Made by a program: the position numbers and the translations under genes. Source: Desmodus rotundus (taxonomy: Eukaryota; Chordata; Mammalia; Chiroptera; Phyllostomidae). Taken from it: a stretch of 64,000 nucleotides of DNA. The DNA lies in assembly GCF_022682495.2 (NCBI RefSeq), contig NC_071389.1, positions 106,123,951 through 106,187,950 on the forward strand, in the 5' to 3' direction. The notes beneath the pieces are model-generated. The model was not told the DNA's origin, did no database searches, and saw only the letters and a program-made list of their open reading frames with translations. How positions within the stretch are numbered: position 1 is the stretch's first letter; every line of letters begins with the position of its first letter. Shown in pieces: positions 11,246-21,195 of the stretch.

Positions 11246-11599
11246 GTTGCTTTTAAGTAAAGGATAAATGTCACAGTCCCGTGAGGAACCTGAGAATGCT
11301 CAGGACCCACCGCAGCTCTCGCCAGTCACCATGTCTGAGGACAGACAAGGGCCTCTGTAGTTTTTATGGAATTTTTGTTTGCTTGCTTTTAAATTCTTTA
11401 TTCATTGCTAACTACAGAATGAAATTAAATGATTTTTACCAAATTAATTTGATAGAGACTCAAAAAGCCAATTCGTCACATGCTTAGGAAGTGAAGCACC
11501 AACAGGGTAATTACTAAGAGAGATCAGAGGAAATGCCAGTTTTGCCCGCTCACTGCCTTCCTAGTTATTTCCTGAGCATGTACTATGGGATCCACTATT

Positions 11600-12330
11600 T
11601 TTTTAAGACTTTATTTTTTAGGGCAGTTTTAGGTTCACAGCAAAATTGAGAGGACAGTGCAGAGATTTCCCAAAGCTCCCTGCCACCACACCTGTACAGC
11701 CTCCCCCATTAGCAACACCCGCCACTGGAACGGCCCGTCGGTTGTGACTGATGAGCTGACACTGACATGGCAATATCACCAATGTTGCATTGCAGTTCAC
11801 TCCTGGTGGTGTACATTCTCCAGGCTTGGACAAATGTGTCTTGACATGTATCCATCATTACGGTATCATACAAGTATTTTCACTGCCCTAAACATCCTCC
11901 AAGCTCTGCCTACTCATCCTTTGCCCCGACTCTTGCCCCCTACAAGCCCTGGCAACCACCAGTTTTTGTTTTACCATCTCCACAGTTTTGCATTTTTCAG
12001 AATGTCATATAGATGGAATTATACAAAATATAACCTTTTCAGATAGGCTTCTTTCGCTTAGCAATTTGCATGTAAGTTTCTACCCTGTTTTTTTATGGCT
12101 TGATAACTCATTTCTTTTTATTGCTAAATAATATTTCATTGTGTGGATGTATCACAGTTTATTTATCCAGTCATCTACTGAAGAGCATTTTGGTTGCCTC
12201 CAAGTTTTGGCAATTAGGAATGAATGATAAATAAGCTGCTCTGAACATCCGTGTGCAGGTTTTTGTGTAGACCTCACTTTTCAACTCATTTGGGTAAATA
12301 CCCAGGAACAGGATTGCTGGATCAGACATT
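11600..12330 (-). mobile_element. L1M 3' region, antisense, about 0.7 kb
   Basis: Antisense L1 terminal region in consistent order: 'taggttcacagcaaaattg', 'tacattctccaggcttgg', 'ctggcaaccaccagttttt', 'gtcatatagatggaattat', 'attgctaaataatatttca', then 'taaatacccaggaacagg' and 'attgctggatcagac'. This is one of several antisense L1 3' portions in the first 20 kb. It is frame-broken and inactive. Confidence 0.85.
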
Positions 12331-12727
12331 TGTCCTTTTTAAAGCTCCACAGGTAAACTTTATGCTGGGAGGGAAACAGCCAAGACTAGTTGCTCCACCG
12401 GACAGACACCCCAGAGCTCAGGCCTCTCTTGGTGGAGACACACAGCATTTCGAGCCCAGGGCTGGGTGTGCCTCACTCTCCTCTGTTCCCGGCAGCGCTG
12501 TGGGTGCCACCGGACCCACGAAGGGAGCTCAGTGTGCATTGCCCATGGACCCCAGTGAGCCAAGAAGTGAAGGGCCATGAGGAAACAGGGAGGGACAAGT
12601 GAGAAGCCACCATGTCCTCACTTCCTGTAGCAGGACAGAACTGTCAAAGCAAGCTATTCTCAACAGGCTGATATTTGAAAAAAAAAGGGGACTTACAAGA
12701 TGCATATATACAAATGTCCTTCTTTTA

Positions 12728-12942
12728 TTTTTTTTCTTTAAGATTTTATTTATTTATTTTTAGAGGTGGGGGAGGGAAGGAGAAAGAAAGGGAGAGAAAC
12801 ATCAATGTGTGGTTGCCTCTCGTGTGCACCCTACCAGGGACCTGACCCGCAACCCAGGTGTGTGCCCTGACTGGGAGTCAAACCGGCCACCCTTTGGGTT
12901 ATAGGCTGGCACTCAGTCCACTGAGCCACACCAGCCAAGGCT
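12728..12942 (-). mobile_element. VES SINE, antisense, with perfect 16-bp TSD
   Basis: A well-preserved VES SINE: plus strand starts with a T-rich tail and the GA-rich segment, continues through 'aaacatcaatgtgtggttgc', and ends with the tRNA-like head 'gagccacaccagccaaggct'. Perfect direct repeats 'aaatgtccttctttta' at 12712-12727 and 12943-12958 define the insertion exactly. Low divergence and the intact duplication suggest a fairly recent insertion, a good candidate for presence/absence comparison between bat species. Confidence 0.97.
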
Positions 12943-12958
12943 AAATGTCCTTCTTTTA

Positions 12959-14857
12959 GTGTAAAGGGTTGCCATGGAGACCTGTGACTGGGACACCAAT
13001 TTATGGCTTAGAAGTTTGTCAGTCTCTTTGTATTAAGCCAGGTAGACTTCTGGGCGTGAGCTGGCTCTGGGTGGCAACTGCAGGTCCCTGGGGGATGATG
13101 GGGAAGTTTCCTCAACGTGGAAACCCTTCCAGGACTGAAGACTCTACATTCTCTTCCAGAATGGCTAATTAGGCAAGGCAAGCAGCATTTGTCTCCCAGA
13201 GATCAAATCGTCTCTCAAAGACTTCACTTATGTGAGCTACCCCAGCCCTAATCTGGCTCTGGCTGTCAGGACTCGGCCTTCAGAGTACCCAAACTCAGAC
13301 CACCCTCCATAGTCCAGACAAGCGGAGGAGTTCCCAGGACCCTTATCCAGCATGTGTCTGCTCGTAGAAACAACCCAATTAACAAGAGCATTGGCACTGC
13401 TGCTGCCTTGCCTGCAGCCTCCACAATGCTGATAACTGCATGTCTCACTGAATGGAGCCCTTTTCTAAACTGTGAAGACCTACACACACACACCAAGTTC
13501 CTCCTGAACTGCGTCTTCTGAAACTCAAATGCCTAAGATGGAAACAACAGTAAAACTAACAGGGAGAGACAATATCAGGGAAGAAAATACTGCCTTGGAC
13601 TCCATGAGAATGTTTCCTAAACTCCAAAGCCCAGAGTGTCTGCTTTCAGGGCTGATGGCAGAGTCCTTGATCGTGTCCTGATGGGTGGCGTAGAAGTGGA
13701 CCTCACCTTGTGGTGTGACTTTCTTGGATTACAAGTTTCTCGAGGTAAGCAATGGGTCTACAGTTCCTCTCTCAAGGACTATTTCCTATGGGAAACTGAT
13801 TGGCTGATACTCGGTGACACATGGCTCAGCCTCCGGGTCAACTCCTTCCCTTCTGAGGTTCTGATCAGATTGTCTCAGTGCCTTTGAGAACTTGGCATCT
13901 CTTGTCCCTGGAGCATTGTTTTCTGCTGGGGTGGGGGGGGTGCTGCTTCTAGGACACAGCTCAAAACAGCACAGCTCACCCCAGAGACTGGGCTCTCAGG
14001 GTCTATTAATGCCAAATTCTTGACGTGTTATATAAAAGCTCTTCCTGTGTCCTCCAAAACAGAAATCCAAGTAGATTAAGAGGTGTGTAGGTTGGGAACT
14101 GGCACGAAACACTCAATTTATCCAAAGAGAGCTGATAAAGGACAAGTGCCTGGGAAGACTACTGAACTTGCCCTCCTCCCCACCCCTTCCCTAGTTGATA
14201 TTCTAATCTGGTCTGAGAGCTTTGTTATGACAAAGCCCTAAACTGTTGCAGAAGAGGAGGCTAAAGCTCTCTGAAGCTTCTTCAAGGCACTTCCCCCTTG
14301 TGGATGAGAAGCACAGGCTGGCTGACCTCCTCAGTCAATGAACCAAGACAAGAAAGAAGAGGATGCCCAGGTGAGCTTGAATGCAGAGGCAGCTCAGCAG
14401 TCGCCACTTCCTTCTTCACCTAACTCAGGAGAAAATGAGGCACATTCTAACAGAACAGGACAGGGCTAATGGGAGGATGCAGCTTGTGATTCCCAGGACT
14501 ATGACCCTTAGACAGGGCCCCTCGGAGGTTCCTTTTCATGGTTGCCCATGACGTCAGCTCTTGGCCTCATGCCTGCTCACTGTGCGCAGAGGCTTGACCA
14601 TCACTTAGCCTATTTACTTGTTTTCTAGATGGTTGCTCTGTCACAGCAGAAGTTTCTAGCAATGTCCCTGAATTTGCTAATGATCCATTGTCATTTTAGT
14701 TTCTCAATATGGTAGCTATTCTTTTTGACTCTAGGTAATACCCTACCAAGAAATTCCTTAGTTGTCCATGTCCACAGCTAACTCAGATCTCACAAGTGAC
14801 CCTCTGCTCGTGGCCTGGTGGACCCAACCACAGTCTGGGCTACTGTCCTGTAGGGCA
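12959..14857. other. Unannotated non-coding stretch with a CRE-like octamer
   Basis: No gene or confident repeat recognised. A G-run lies at 13931-13940. The palindrome TGACGTCA at 14549-14556 is listed separately. Open frames are below 85 codons. Confidence 0.4.
14549..14556. promoter_or_regulatory. CRE-like palindrome TGACGTCA
   Basis: An exact consensus cAMP-response element octamer. Single octamers occur by chance, although the central CpG makes them rarer than expected. No TATA box, CpG island or gene start is visible nearby, so function is unproven. Confidence 0.25.
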
Positions 14858-15047
14858 CAGGTGGCAAACACAAGGCCCATGGGCCGAATCCGGCCCTCCA
14901 CCTTGTTTCTACCCGGCGGCCGTGCCAAGCTCTCGCTTAACTGTTACAGAGTAGTTACATTTATACAGTTCTGAAATTACATTCAGCCCTTTGAAGGCAA
15001 CCGTGAGGCTGATGTGGCCCCCAGTGAAAATGAGTTTGACACCCCTG
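14858..15047. mobile_element. hAT MITE, about 190 bp
   Basis: Left end 'caggtggcaaacacaaggc', right end 'gagtttgacacccctg', which reversed reads 'caggggtgtcaaactc'. The imperfect terminal inverted repeats, internal 'gggccgaatccggccctcc' and 'gatgtggcccccagtgaa' fit a short hAT family with a 'CAGGGGTGTCAAACTCA' terminus. The 8-bp flanks no longer match. CpGs are still present internally, so it may be younger than the MER-type hATs. No transposase is encoded. Confidence 0.75.
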
Positions 15048-15119
15048 CTGCAGAGGGGATGGGGAGGCGTGGGGGGTGGTCAACACAGGGCAGAGTAACC
15101 ACAAAGATTCTGGGTCTAA

Positions 15120-15310
15120 CAGGCATGAAATCAGATCTAGGCTCCGCCACTTGCTAGCTGTGTGACTCCTCTAAATCTGTTTTCTATCTATGAAGTGAGA
15201 ATAGCAATAGTCTCATCTCACAGGGGTCTTACAAAAATTAAACAAGATACCACCCAGATAGTGATTAACATAGTTCTGGCTTTAGTATTATGCTATTAGT
15301 GTTAATAATA
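15120..15310 (+). mobile_element. MIR SINE, sense
   Basis: MIR features in order: 'gctccgccacttgctagctg', 'tgtgactcctctaaatctg', 'atgaagtgagaatagcaat' and 'cacaggggtcttacaaaaat', ending in a TAATAATAAA-rich region. Good core similarity. Confidence 0.85.
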
Positions 15311-15329
15311 AAATAATAATAAATTTTAT

Positions 15330-15538
15330 TATTATTTTGGTTTTCAGGAGCATAGAATTTGATACATCATGATATACTATCATTATCAGTCCTTCCCTGT
15401 CTCCTTCTCCTGCTTCCCTGCCACAGAGCTCCCATTTTTTCCAACATATTTGCTTATCAATTCCCTTGTTTTATTGTCTATTGTCACTATTTTATCACAT
15501 ATACTATGTTAACAATAGCTTGTTTAATTTGACTCTAT
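15330..15538 (-). mobile_element. Probable L1 fragment, antisense, split by VES
   Basis: AT-rich sequence resembling antisense L1 3'UTR ('gtttaatttgactctataa' reads directly into the VES target site), with a plausible continuation at 15773-15955 ('gtagttcattcatttgtcat', 'ctgtgtaatattctattatg'). The similarity is clearer on the right side. Confidence 0.5.
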
Positions 15539-15550
15539 AAGAAGAGTATT

Positions 15551-15760
15551 AGCCCTGGCTGGTGTGGCTCAGTGGATTAAGTGCCAGCCTGCAAACCAAG
15601 GGGATGCTGGTTCAATTCCCAGTGGGGGCACATGCCTGGGTTGTGGGCCAGGCCCCCGGTGAGGGGCACATGAGAGGAAGCCACACATTGATGTTTCTCT
15701 CCCTCTCTTTCTCCCTCCTTTCCCTTCTCTCTAAAGATAAATAAAAACAATCTTTAAAAA
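15551..15760 (+). mobile_element. VES SINE, sense, with pol III boxes
   Basis: The only sense-strand VES copy. The tRNA-derived head starts 'gccctggctggtgtggctc'. A-box-like 'tggctcagtgg' lies at 15565-15575 and B-box-like 'ggttcaattcc' at 15609-15619. The body 'cacattgatgtttctctccc' and a short A-rich tail follow. Flanks 'aagaagagtatt' (15539-15550) and 'aagaagagaatt' (15761-15772) match at 11 of 12 positions. The internal pol III promoter looks largely intact, but residual transcription cannot be judged from sequence. Confidence 0.95.
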
Positions 15761-15772
15761 AAGAAGAGAATT

Positions 15773-16665
15773 ATCCTCTATGTAGTTCCTGGAAATTATT
15801 TTCTTGTTCAGTGTTAACCATCATTACACCAATGTTACTGATATTCACTTATGTTGGTATATGTAACTGTAGTTCATTCATTTGTCATTGCTGTGTAATA
15901 TTCTATTATGTAAATTTAGTAATTATATATGTTTACAGTCCTATTTGAGAGCATTTGGGGTTTTTTTGTAAACCACTTTATTCAGATATAATTCACATAC
16001 CACATAAGTCCCCTATTCAGAGTGTACAATTTGATGGTTTTTAGTTTGTTCAGAGTTGTGTGTCCATCACTGTGGTCAATTTTAAAACATTTCTATCACC
16101 CTGAGAGGAAAACTTGTATATCCATTAGCAGTTACTCTCCAATCTCTCCAGTCCTCCAGCCCCTAGCAACCATCAATCTGCTTTCTGTCCCAATAGATTT
16201 GCCTGCTCTGAACATTTCTGATACATGGAGTCATATAATATGCAGCCTTTTGTGACTGGCTTTTTTCATTGAGTGTAATGATTTTAAGGTTCCTCTATAT
16301 TTTAGCATGTATTGGGACTTCACTTTATTGCTAAATAATATTCTATATTTTACTTACCAATCTATGAGTTTATGAGCATTTGGTCACTTGTTTAAGATTT
16401 TTGCTCTTACTAACAGTGTTACAACGAACATTACACCACGTTACCTCCTGGGCACACATGCCAGAGTTTCTCTGGGGTGCTTTCTTGGGTAGGGCTGTTG
16501 AAATGTGGGGAACACAAATGTTCAACACTACAAGTTGATGCCAAATTGCTTCTCAAGCGTTTGAACAGTTTACACTCCCACCAGCAAAATAAAAGGTGCC
16601 ATTGACCCATATCCTTGCTAATATTTGTTGGTATGGTCAGAATTTCTAGTTTTTGAAAAGCTTGT
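15773..16665 (-). mobile_element. L1M 3' region, antisense, about 0.9 kb
   Basis: Antisense L1 order is clear from 15960: 'cactttattcagatataatt', 'gtgtacaatttgatggttt', 'agcccctagcaaccatcaat', 'tcatataatatgcagcctt', 'ttgctaaataatattctat', 'gatgccaaattgcttctca', 'acactcccaccagcaaaat'. The part before 15955 is a weaker match. Same orientation as the neighbouring L1 pieces at 11.6 and 18.1 kb. Confidence 0.85.
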
Positions 16666-17334
16666 TTTTTTATTCTATAATTTTAAGCATTCAAACCACT
16701 GCTCTACATTCAACTCATTTCTAATAATAAGAATCTACTGGAGATTCTCCTTCCATAATTATCAGTTCTCCTCTGTAATAGATCTAGCTTCTACTTCCTG
16801 AGCCAGAATTCTGATGTCACTGTTGGTACTAATGTTCTTCCATCCCAGACGGGCTCATATTTCGTCTCCTGGCTGGTCGCACCCCCCTCTCCCCATGAGA
16901 GAGCAGAGAGGCTGTCCTGTGTCCTTGGTCCTCGTAATAAACACCACCCCCCACCACACACGGACACACAAACACATTCACACCCTGGGTCTCTGGACAC
17001 ACCCCGACAGCAGGATAACCGCGCAGGAAGCTGGCTCGATCGCTCTAACTCAGAGAAGGAAACCCAGCTCTTCACTCGCAAAGGCTCATCCTGTGAGTGC
17101 TGGGAAGGGAGCGAACCCTCAGGTTTGCTTTTCCGCTGTTAGTCATCCCTCTCCTTTGTCCCATTAAATTCAAGTTACAATGAATATAGCTATAATTCCT
17201 GTGCACTGAATTCTCTCCAGAATCTCATTTTATTTACTTGCTATCTCCTTCCCATTAATTAAATTTCAATAGCATTTTCCCTCCAGAGGGCTCTACAAAT
17301 AATGTGTACAATAAATGCTTCATAAAAAAGGCTA
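16666..17334. other. Unannotated non-coding stretch
   Basis: No gene or repeat recognised. Opposing frames of 96-117 codons near 16791-17167 share no known domain. A CA-rich interval (16947-16985) is low complexity. Confidence 0.4.
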
Positions 17335-17478
17335 ACTCCAGAAATAGTAGAGACAATAGAAGTAGAGAAGAGAGCACAGAAATTAAAGGCACAGAGAACA
17401 AAGGCTTTCATGCGGCTGGTGGACACGGAGATGCTCACTGTGCAGATGCCCCTGAAGAAAGACATGCTGCTCAGCTGA
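17335..17478 (+). other. Short exon-like open frame, unrecognised
   Basis: A frame opening after an upstream TAA reads 47 codons to a TGA at 17476-17478. Its second half (17412-17475) uses G or C at almost every third codon position and encodes a Met/Leu/Asp-rich tail ending in '..KKDMLLS'. An AG at 17340-17341 could serve as a splice acceptor, but the pyrimidine tract before it is weak. I do not recognise the peptide. It could be the last coding exon of an unknown gene, part of an old repeat (a dispersed repeat follows at 17555), or chance. Confidence that it is coding is low. Confidence 0.15.
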
Positions 17479-17554
17479 GCAGCTTGCCCAGGGAGAGGGT
17501 ATGGAAGCTCCGTGCCCCTGCCCACAGAACTGGCCCTGTGTAGCTCTTCCATCT

Positions 17555-17875
17555 GACTGTTCCTGAGTTACATCCTTTTATAATAAACCAGTCATCCAGG
17601 AAGTAAATTGTTTTCCTAAGTTCTGTGAGATGTTCCAGCAAATTAATCAAATCAAAGGAGTGGTCATGGGAACCTCCAGTTTATAAACAGTCAGTCAAAA
17701 GCCCAGGTGACAACCTGGTCTTGAGATTGGTGTCTGAACTGGGGGAGGGGAGCCAGTCTTGTGGACGGAGCCCTCCACCTATGTTCTGTGCGGGTAGACT
17801 GTGTCAGACTTGAGGTGAACTGTAGTACATCCAGCTGGTGTCACCGAATTTCATGGAGTGGGTGACCAGGGGGAG
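17555..17875 (+). mobile_element. Dispersed mammalian repeat, family not assigned
   Basis: The blocks 'ccttttataataaaccagtc', 'cctaagttctgtgagatgtt', 'agcaaattaatcaaatcaaa', 'aggtgacaacctggtcttg' and 'catccagctggtgtcaccg' form an ordered series that I recall as a widely dispersed mammalian sequence, but I cannot attach a reliable family name. No terminal repeats are visible. Confidence 0.4.
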
Positions 17876-18094
17876 GTATTCAGTGAGCAGTAAGTAAGGA
17901 GGTAGAGTTTTCATTCACAAGGGCTTCAGGGAGAGTCTATTTCTCTGAGTCCACATTTCATGTTTGTAACCTTTTTCCATATGTATGGAAGTGGTTATAT
18001 TATTTTTGTTCTAATTTTTATCTCTTTGATTATTTAGGAAACTGAACATTTTTTAAGGAAAAAACAGCAAAAGATAGTGTTGAAATAAGGACAC

Positions 18095-18650
18095 ACTTTT
18101 AACAGCTCTGTTGACCTATAGTAAATTGTATATTTTGATAGTGTACAATTGGGTAAGTTTTGATATGTGGATACAGCTGTGAAACCACCACCATAATTGA
18201 GATAATTAACATATCTGTGACCTGATAAAGTTTCTCAGGCCCTTACACCTTCTCATTTCCACCCCATCACCCCACCCACCACTCCCCAGGCAACCACGGA
18301 CCTGTTTTCTGTCTCCATAGATCAGTTTTCATTTTAAAGTGTTTTATATAAAAGAAATAATATAGCTTGAACTTTAGTTTTCTTTAGCTTCTTTCACTGC
18401 ACTTAACTATTTTACTGTGTTTCATGTTTTGATAGTTCATTCCTTTTTCATTGCTGAGTAGTATTCCGTAGTATTAGTAGTATTAGTAGTATCCACTACC
18501 CTTTTTTATTCACTCATCTCCCGATGGACTTTTGGGTTGTATCCAGTCTGGGCTATTACTAATAAACTAACATAAACATTCATGTTCCAGAATATGTGTG
18601 GACATATGGTTTTATTTTTCTTGGGCAGGCAGAGTGGCATGGCTGTGCCA
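18095..18650 (-). mobile_element. L1M 3' region, antisense
   Basis: Antisense L1 words in order: 'tagtaaattgtatattttg', 'gaaaccaccaccataattg', 'ccccaggcaaccacggacc', 'ttttcattgctgagtagtat', 'ctcccgatggacttttggg', 'atatgtgtggacatatgg'. A TAGTAT expansion is embedded at 18464-18493. Confidence 0.8.
18464..18493. repeat. TAG/TAGTAT short tandem repeat inside L1
   Basis: Imperfect repeats of 'tagtat' and 'tagtattag' lie where the L1 consensus has a single 'gtagtattcc', so this is a local expansion after insertion. Confidence 0.7.
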
Positions 18651-19419
18651 CATGATTTTAGTTGTTTCAGGTGGTGAGGTAAATCTGGTCCCCATTATTT
18701 AATTTGGGCCAGGAGCCTTTTGAGCATTTTTCTGGAGTGCATGTTTTTAAGGCAAGTAAATTGAAGATAAGGTACCTGAGCTCTTGTGCAGAATACTTTC
18801 AAAATGTTTACATTCGTACTTTGTCGTTTTCTTTGCCACCACAACGAATTAAGTCCCCCTCCTTCCCATGCAAGGACATTCAGCTATTGCCCTTGTAAGG
18901 AATGGGGTTGTTTCCCTCGGAGTAACAGCCTTCAGTCTCAGGGAGTTTATAGTCTAGGGGTGGACGATGAGGTGTGCCAGGCTGGAAGCTTCAGGAAGAG
19001 CTCCCCAGGACCTGCAAGCCAGGCTATGTTAGAACACTGTTGGACATGGAGCTGCAGTCTTCATCGAAGCCAGCTCTGAGCCTGACTTCTGCCCTCATGA
19101 AGCTTTTATTTTGTGAGACTATTCTGGATACACAGGTACATAAATGAAGCTAGAGAACATGACTGGGGTTTACTAGTAGGCTTAGCTACTAACTAGGGCA
19201 GTTCCAAGATGCCTAGATTCCAGGAAGTTCTGTCAGTTTTGTGGTTGCTTTGGGCCCTTGTCCCTCGTCTCCCCTTCAGGGAATTTGTAACCAGTCTAGG
19301 AAGGACATGAGTGGCTTCGTCCTACCGCTCAGGGACTTTGTCTTGTGGACCGAATGTGCAAGATCCATCACCCTGCGTGCTCAGCAACAGCCTTCTCTCT
19401 ATTCCACGGCACACACTAG
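18651..19419. other. Unannotated non-coding stretch
   Basis: No gene or confident repeat recognised. Short frames (64-97 codons) without domains. Confidence 0.4.
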
Positions 19420-19610
19420 CCACCAGCCCCCACCCCCCCATCACTGTCTGCTAGACAGTGTACAAAGCAGGACCTCATTTCGGCTTCACTGTATGCTGCA
19501 ACACATAGCTAATGCTCCCATTATATAGTTAAGGAAACTAAGGCTCAAAAAGTTTGCCCAAGATCATTCCTCTAGTAAATGGAAGAAGCAAGATTTAAAA
19601 GCCAGCCTAA
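19420..19610 (-). mobile_element. MIR SINE, antisense
   Basis: Reads as reversed MIR: 'gacctcatttcggcttcac', 'cccattatatagttaagg', 'aaactaaggctcaaaaag' and 'tttgcccaagatcattcctc', matching the common antisense MIR order ending in the 'aaaagccag' region. Confidence 0.75.
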
Positions 19611-19614
19611 AGTA

Positions 19615-19865
19615 ATAATGGCTGATAATTTTCCAAAATAAATGATAGGCACCAAACCAAAGATCCAGGAAGCTCAAAGAATACTAGGCAGGAAAAATAC
19701 CAAAAAACTATATCATATCATATTCAAACTGCAGAAAACCACAGACAGAAAGAACATCTTGAAAAAAGCCAGAGGTGTGGGGAAATCTTACCTATAGAAG
19801 ATCAAGGACAAGAATTATATTGGATTACTCATCAGAATCCATGCAAGCAAGAAGAGGGTAGAATG
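19615..19865 (+). mobile_element. L1 ORF1-region fragment, sense
   Basis: 'aggcaccaaaccaaagatcc', 'aggaagctcaaagaatact', 'atattcaaactgcagaaaac' and 'acatcttgaaaaaagccag' match the ORF1 portion of old L1M elements, possibly an old HAL1. Frames are broken. It stops abruptly at about 19865, where antisense L1 begins. Confidence 0.75.
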
Positions 19866-20400
19866 GAATATTTATCTGATACTATTATAGCCCATTTCTT
19901 CCTTCTTCTGATTATTTGCACAATGTATCTTTTTCTATCCATTTACTTTAAACCTGCCTATATTATCATATTTGAAGTAAATTTATTATATGTTGTGAGC
20001 CAGTATATGGTTGTCTCATGTTTATTAATCTACTCTGCCAATTTATGTCTTTTAAAAAAAATTTTAAAGATTTTATTTATTTTTAGAGAGAGAGGAAGGG
20101 AGGGAGAAAGAGAGGGAGAGAAACATCAATGTGTGGCTGCCTCTCGCATGCCCCCTACCAGGGACCTGGCCTGCAACCCAGGCATGTGCCCTGACTGGGG
20201 ATTGAACTGGCTACCCTTTGGTTGGCAGGCCTGTGCTCAATACACTGAGCTACACCAGCCAGGGCCAAGTTCTGTCTTTTAATTGATATATTAAGATCAT
20301 TTACATCTAATGTAATTATTGACATGTTAGGATTTAAATCTGTCATTTCTATAATTTTTTCTTGCATGATTTAGGGGAATATTTTTACTAACTCTTTTGT
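19866..20400 (-). mobile_element. L1 ORF2-region fragment, antisense, split by VES
   Basis: Antisense ORF2 sequence: 'ttctatccatttactttaaa' and 'aatctactctgccaatttat' before the SINE, then 'gtcttttaattgatatatt' and 'catttacatctaatgtaat' after it. The VES SINE at 20055-20266 interrupts it and duplicates about 14 bp of it. It abuts a sense ORF1 fragment, giving a head-to-head arrangement. Confidence 0.75.
20055..20266 (-). mobile_element. VES SINE, antisense, inside L1
   Basis: VES order on the plus strand: A/T-rich tail, 'gaaacatcaatgtgtggctg', 'cctgcaacccaggcatgtgc', then the tRNA-like head 'tgagctacaccagccagggc'. Flanks 'atttatgtctttta' (20041-20054) and 'agttctgtctttta' (20268-20281) match at 11 of 14. 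It is younger than the L1 it interrupts. Confidence 0.93.
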
Positions 20401-20445
20401 AACTGCAGATATTTTCATAGGTCTAAGGAGAAATAAATTCTATGT

Positions 20446-21195
20446 TGTATCAGTCAGCATCCTAGGAGGGTGTCTTGCGGCTAAGATATTTATTTTAAGG
20501 AATTGGTTCATACAGCTGTGGGGACTGGCAGCTTTGAAACGAGTAGGGCCAGCCAGCAGGCTGGAAGCTCAGGCAGGAGGCAATGCTGCCGTCTTGGGAC
20601 AGAACTTCTTCGTCTTCAGGAAACCACTGTTTTTGCTCTGGAGGCCTTCAAGCTGATTGGATGAGGCCCCACCCACATGATCAAGGGTAATCGACTTCCT
20701 TTAGAGACAACTAATTGTAGCTCTTACCCTCGCTACAAAATACAGGTGTGCCTCAGTTTGTCGTGCTTCCCTTGACTGCACTTCACAGGCACTGCGGTTT
20801 TGACAAATCGAAGGTAAGACCCTCCACCAGTAAAAAGGTTACAACACGCTGGAGGATCAGATGATGGTTAGCATTTTAAGTAATACAATATTTTAAAAGT
20901 AAGGTATGTACATAGTTTTTTTCTGACATAATGCTATTTCACACTTAATGTGACGTGCTATTTCACACAAAATACCATCGTTTTTTGTAAACATAACTTT
21001 GATATGCACTGGGAAAACAAATAATTCGTGTGACTGGTTTCGCTGTGATACTCGCTTTATTGTGCTGGGCTGCACCTGACCCTGCAGTATCTTCCAGGCG
21101 TGCCTGTACCTTCACAGCAACACCTACGTTGGTGTTTGATTAAATAACTGGGCACCAGGGCCTAGCCAAGCTGACCCATGAGGCTAGCCATCCCA
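20446..21195 (-). mobile_element. MLT2-type LTR (ERVL), antisense, split by Tigger
   Basis: The left part runs 'tgtatcagtcagcatcctag', 'tttaaggaattggttcatac' and 'ctgattggatgaggcccca' to 20740. The right part resumes 'ccttcacagcaacacctacg', 'taaataactgggcaccagg' and 'cctagccaagctgacccatg', ending near 21195. Removing the Tigger insertion restores a continuous MLT2 LTR. No internal retroviral genes are present. Confidence 0.8.
20743..21106 (+). mobile_element. Internally deleted Tigger1, TA-flanked
   Basis: Starts 'caggtgtgcctcagtttgtc' and ends 'cttccaggcgtgcctg', with TA on both sides (20741-20742, 21107-21108). About 80 bp of the 5' end is joined to the distal end of the transposase gene and 3' non-coding part ('agaccctccaccagtaaaa', 'agatgatggttagcatttt', 'cataatgctatttcacac'). 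The full-length parent is about 2.4 kb, so about 2 kb is missing. This is a non-autonomous deletion derivative of the pogo/Tigger superfamily. Confidence 0.88.

Noticed and set aside
10348..11310. 320-codon minus-strand frame as a gene
   Set aside because: Starts on GTG, first Met near residue 131, no recognisable domain, and overlaps an old repeat.
15551..15760. tRNA gene
   Set aside because: A/B-box-like motifs belong to a VES SINE with duplications and A-rich tail. No complete cloverleaf or anticodon arm was seen.
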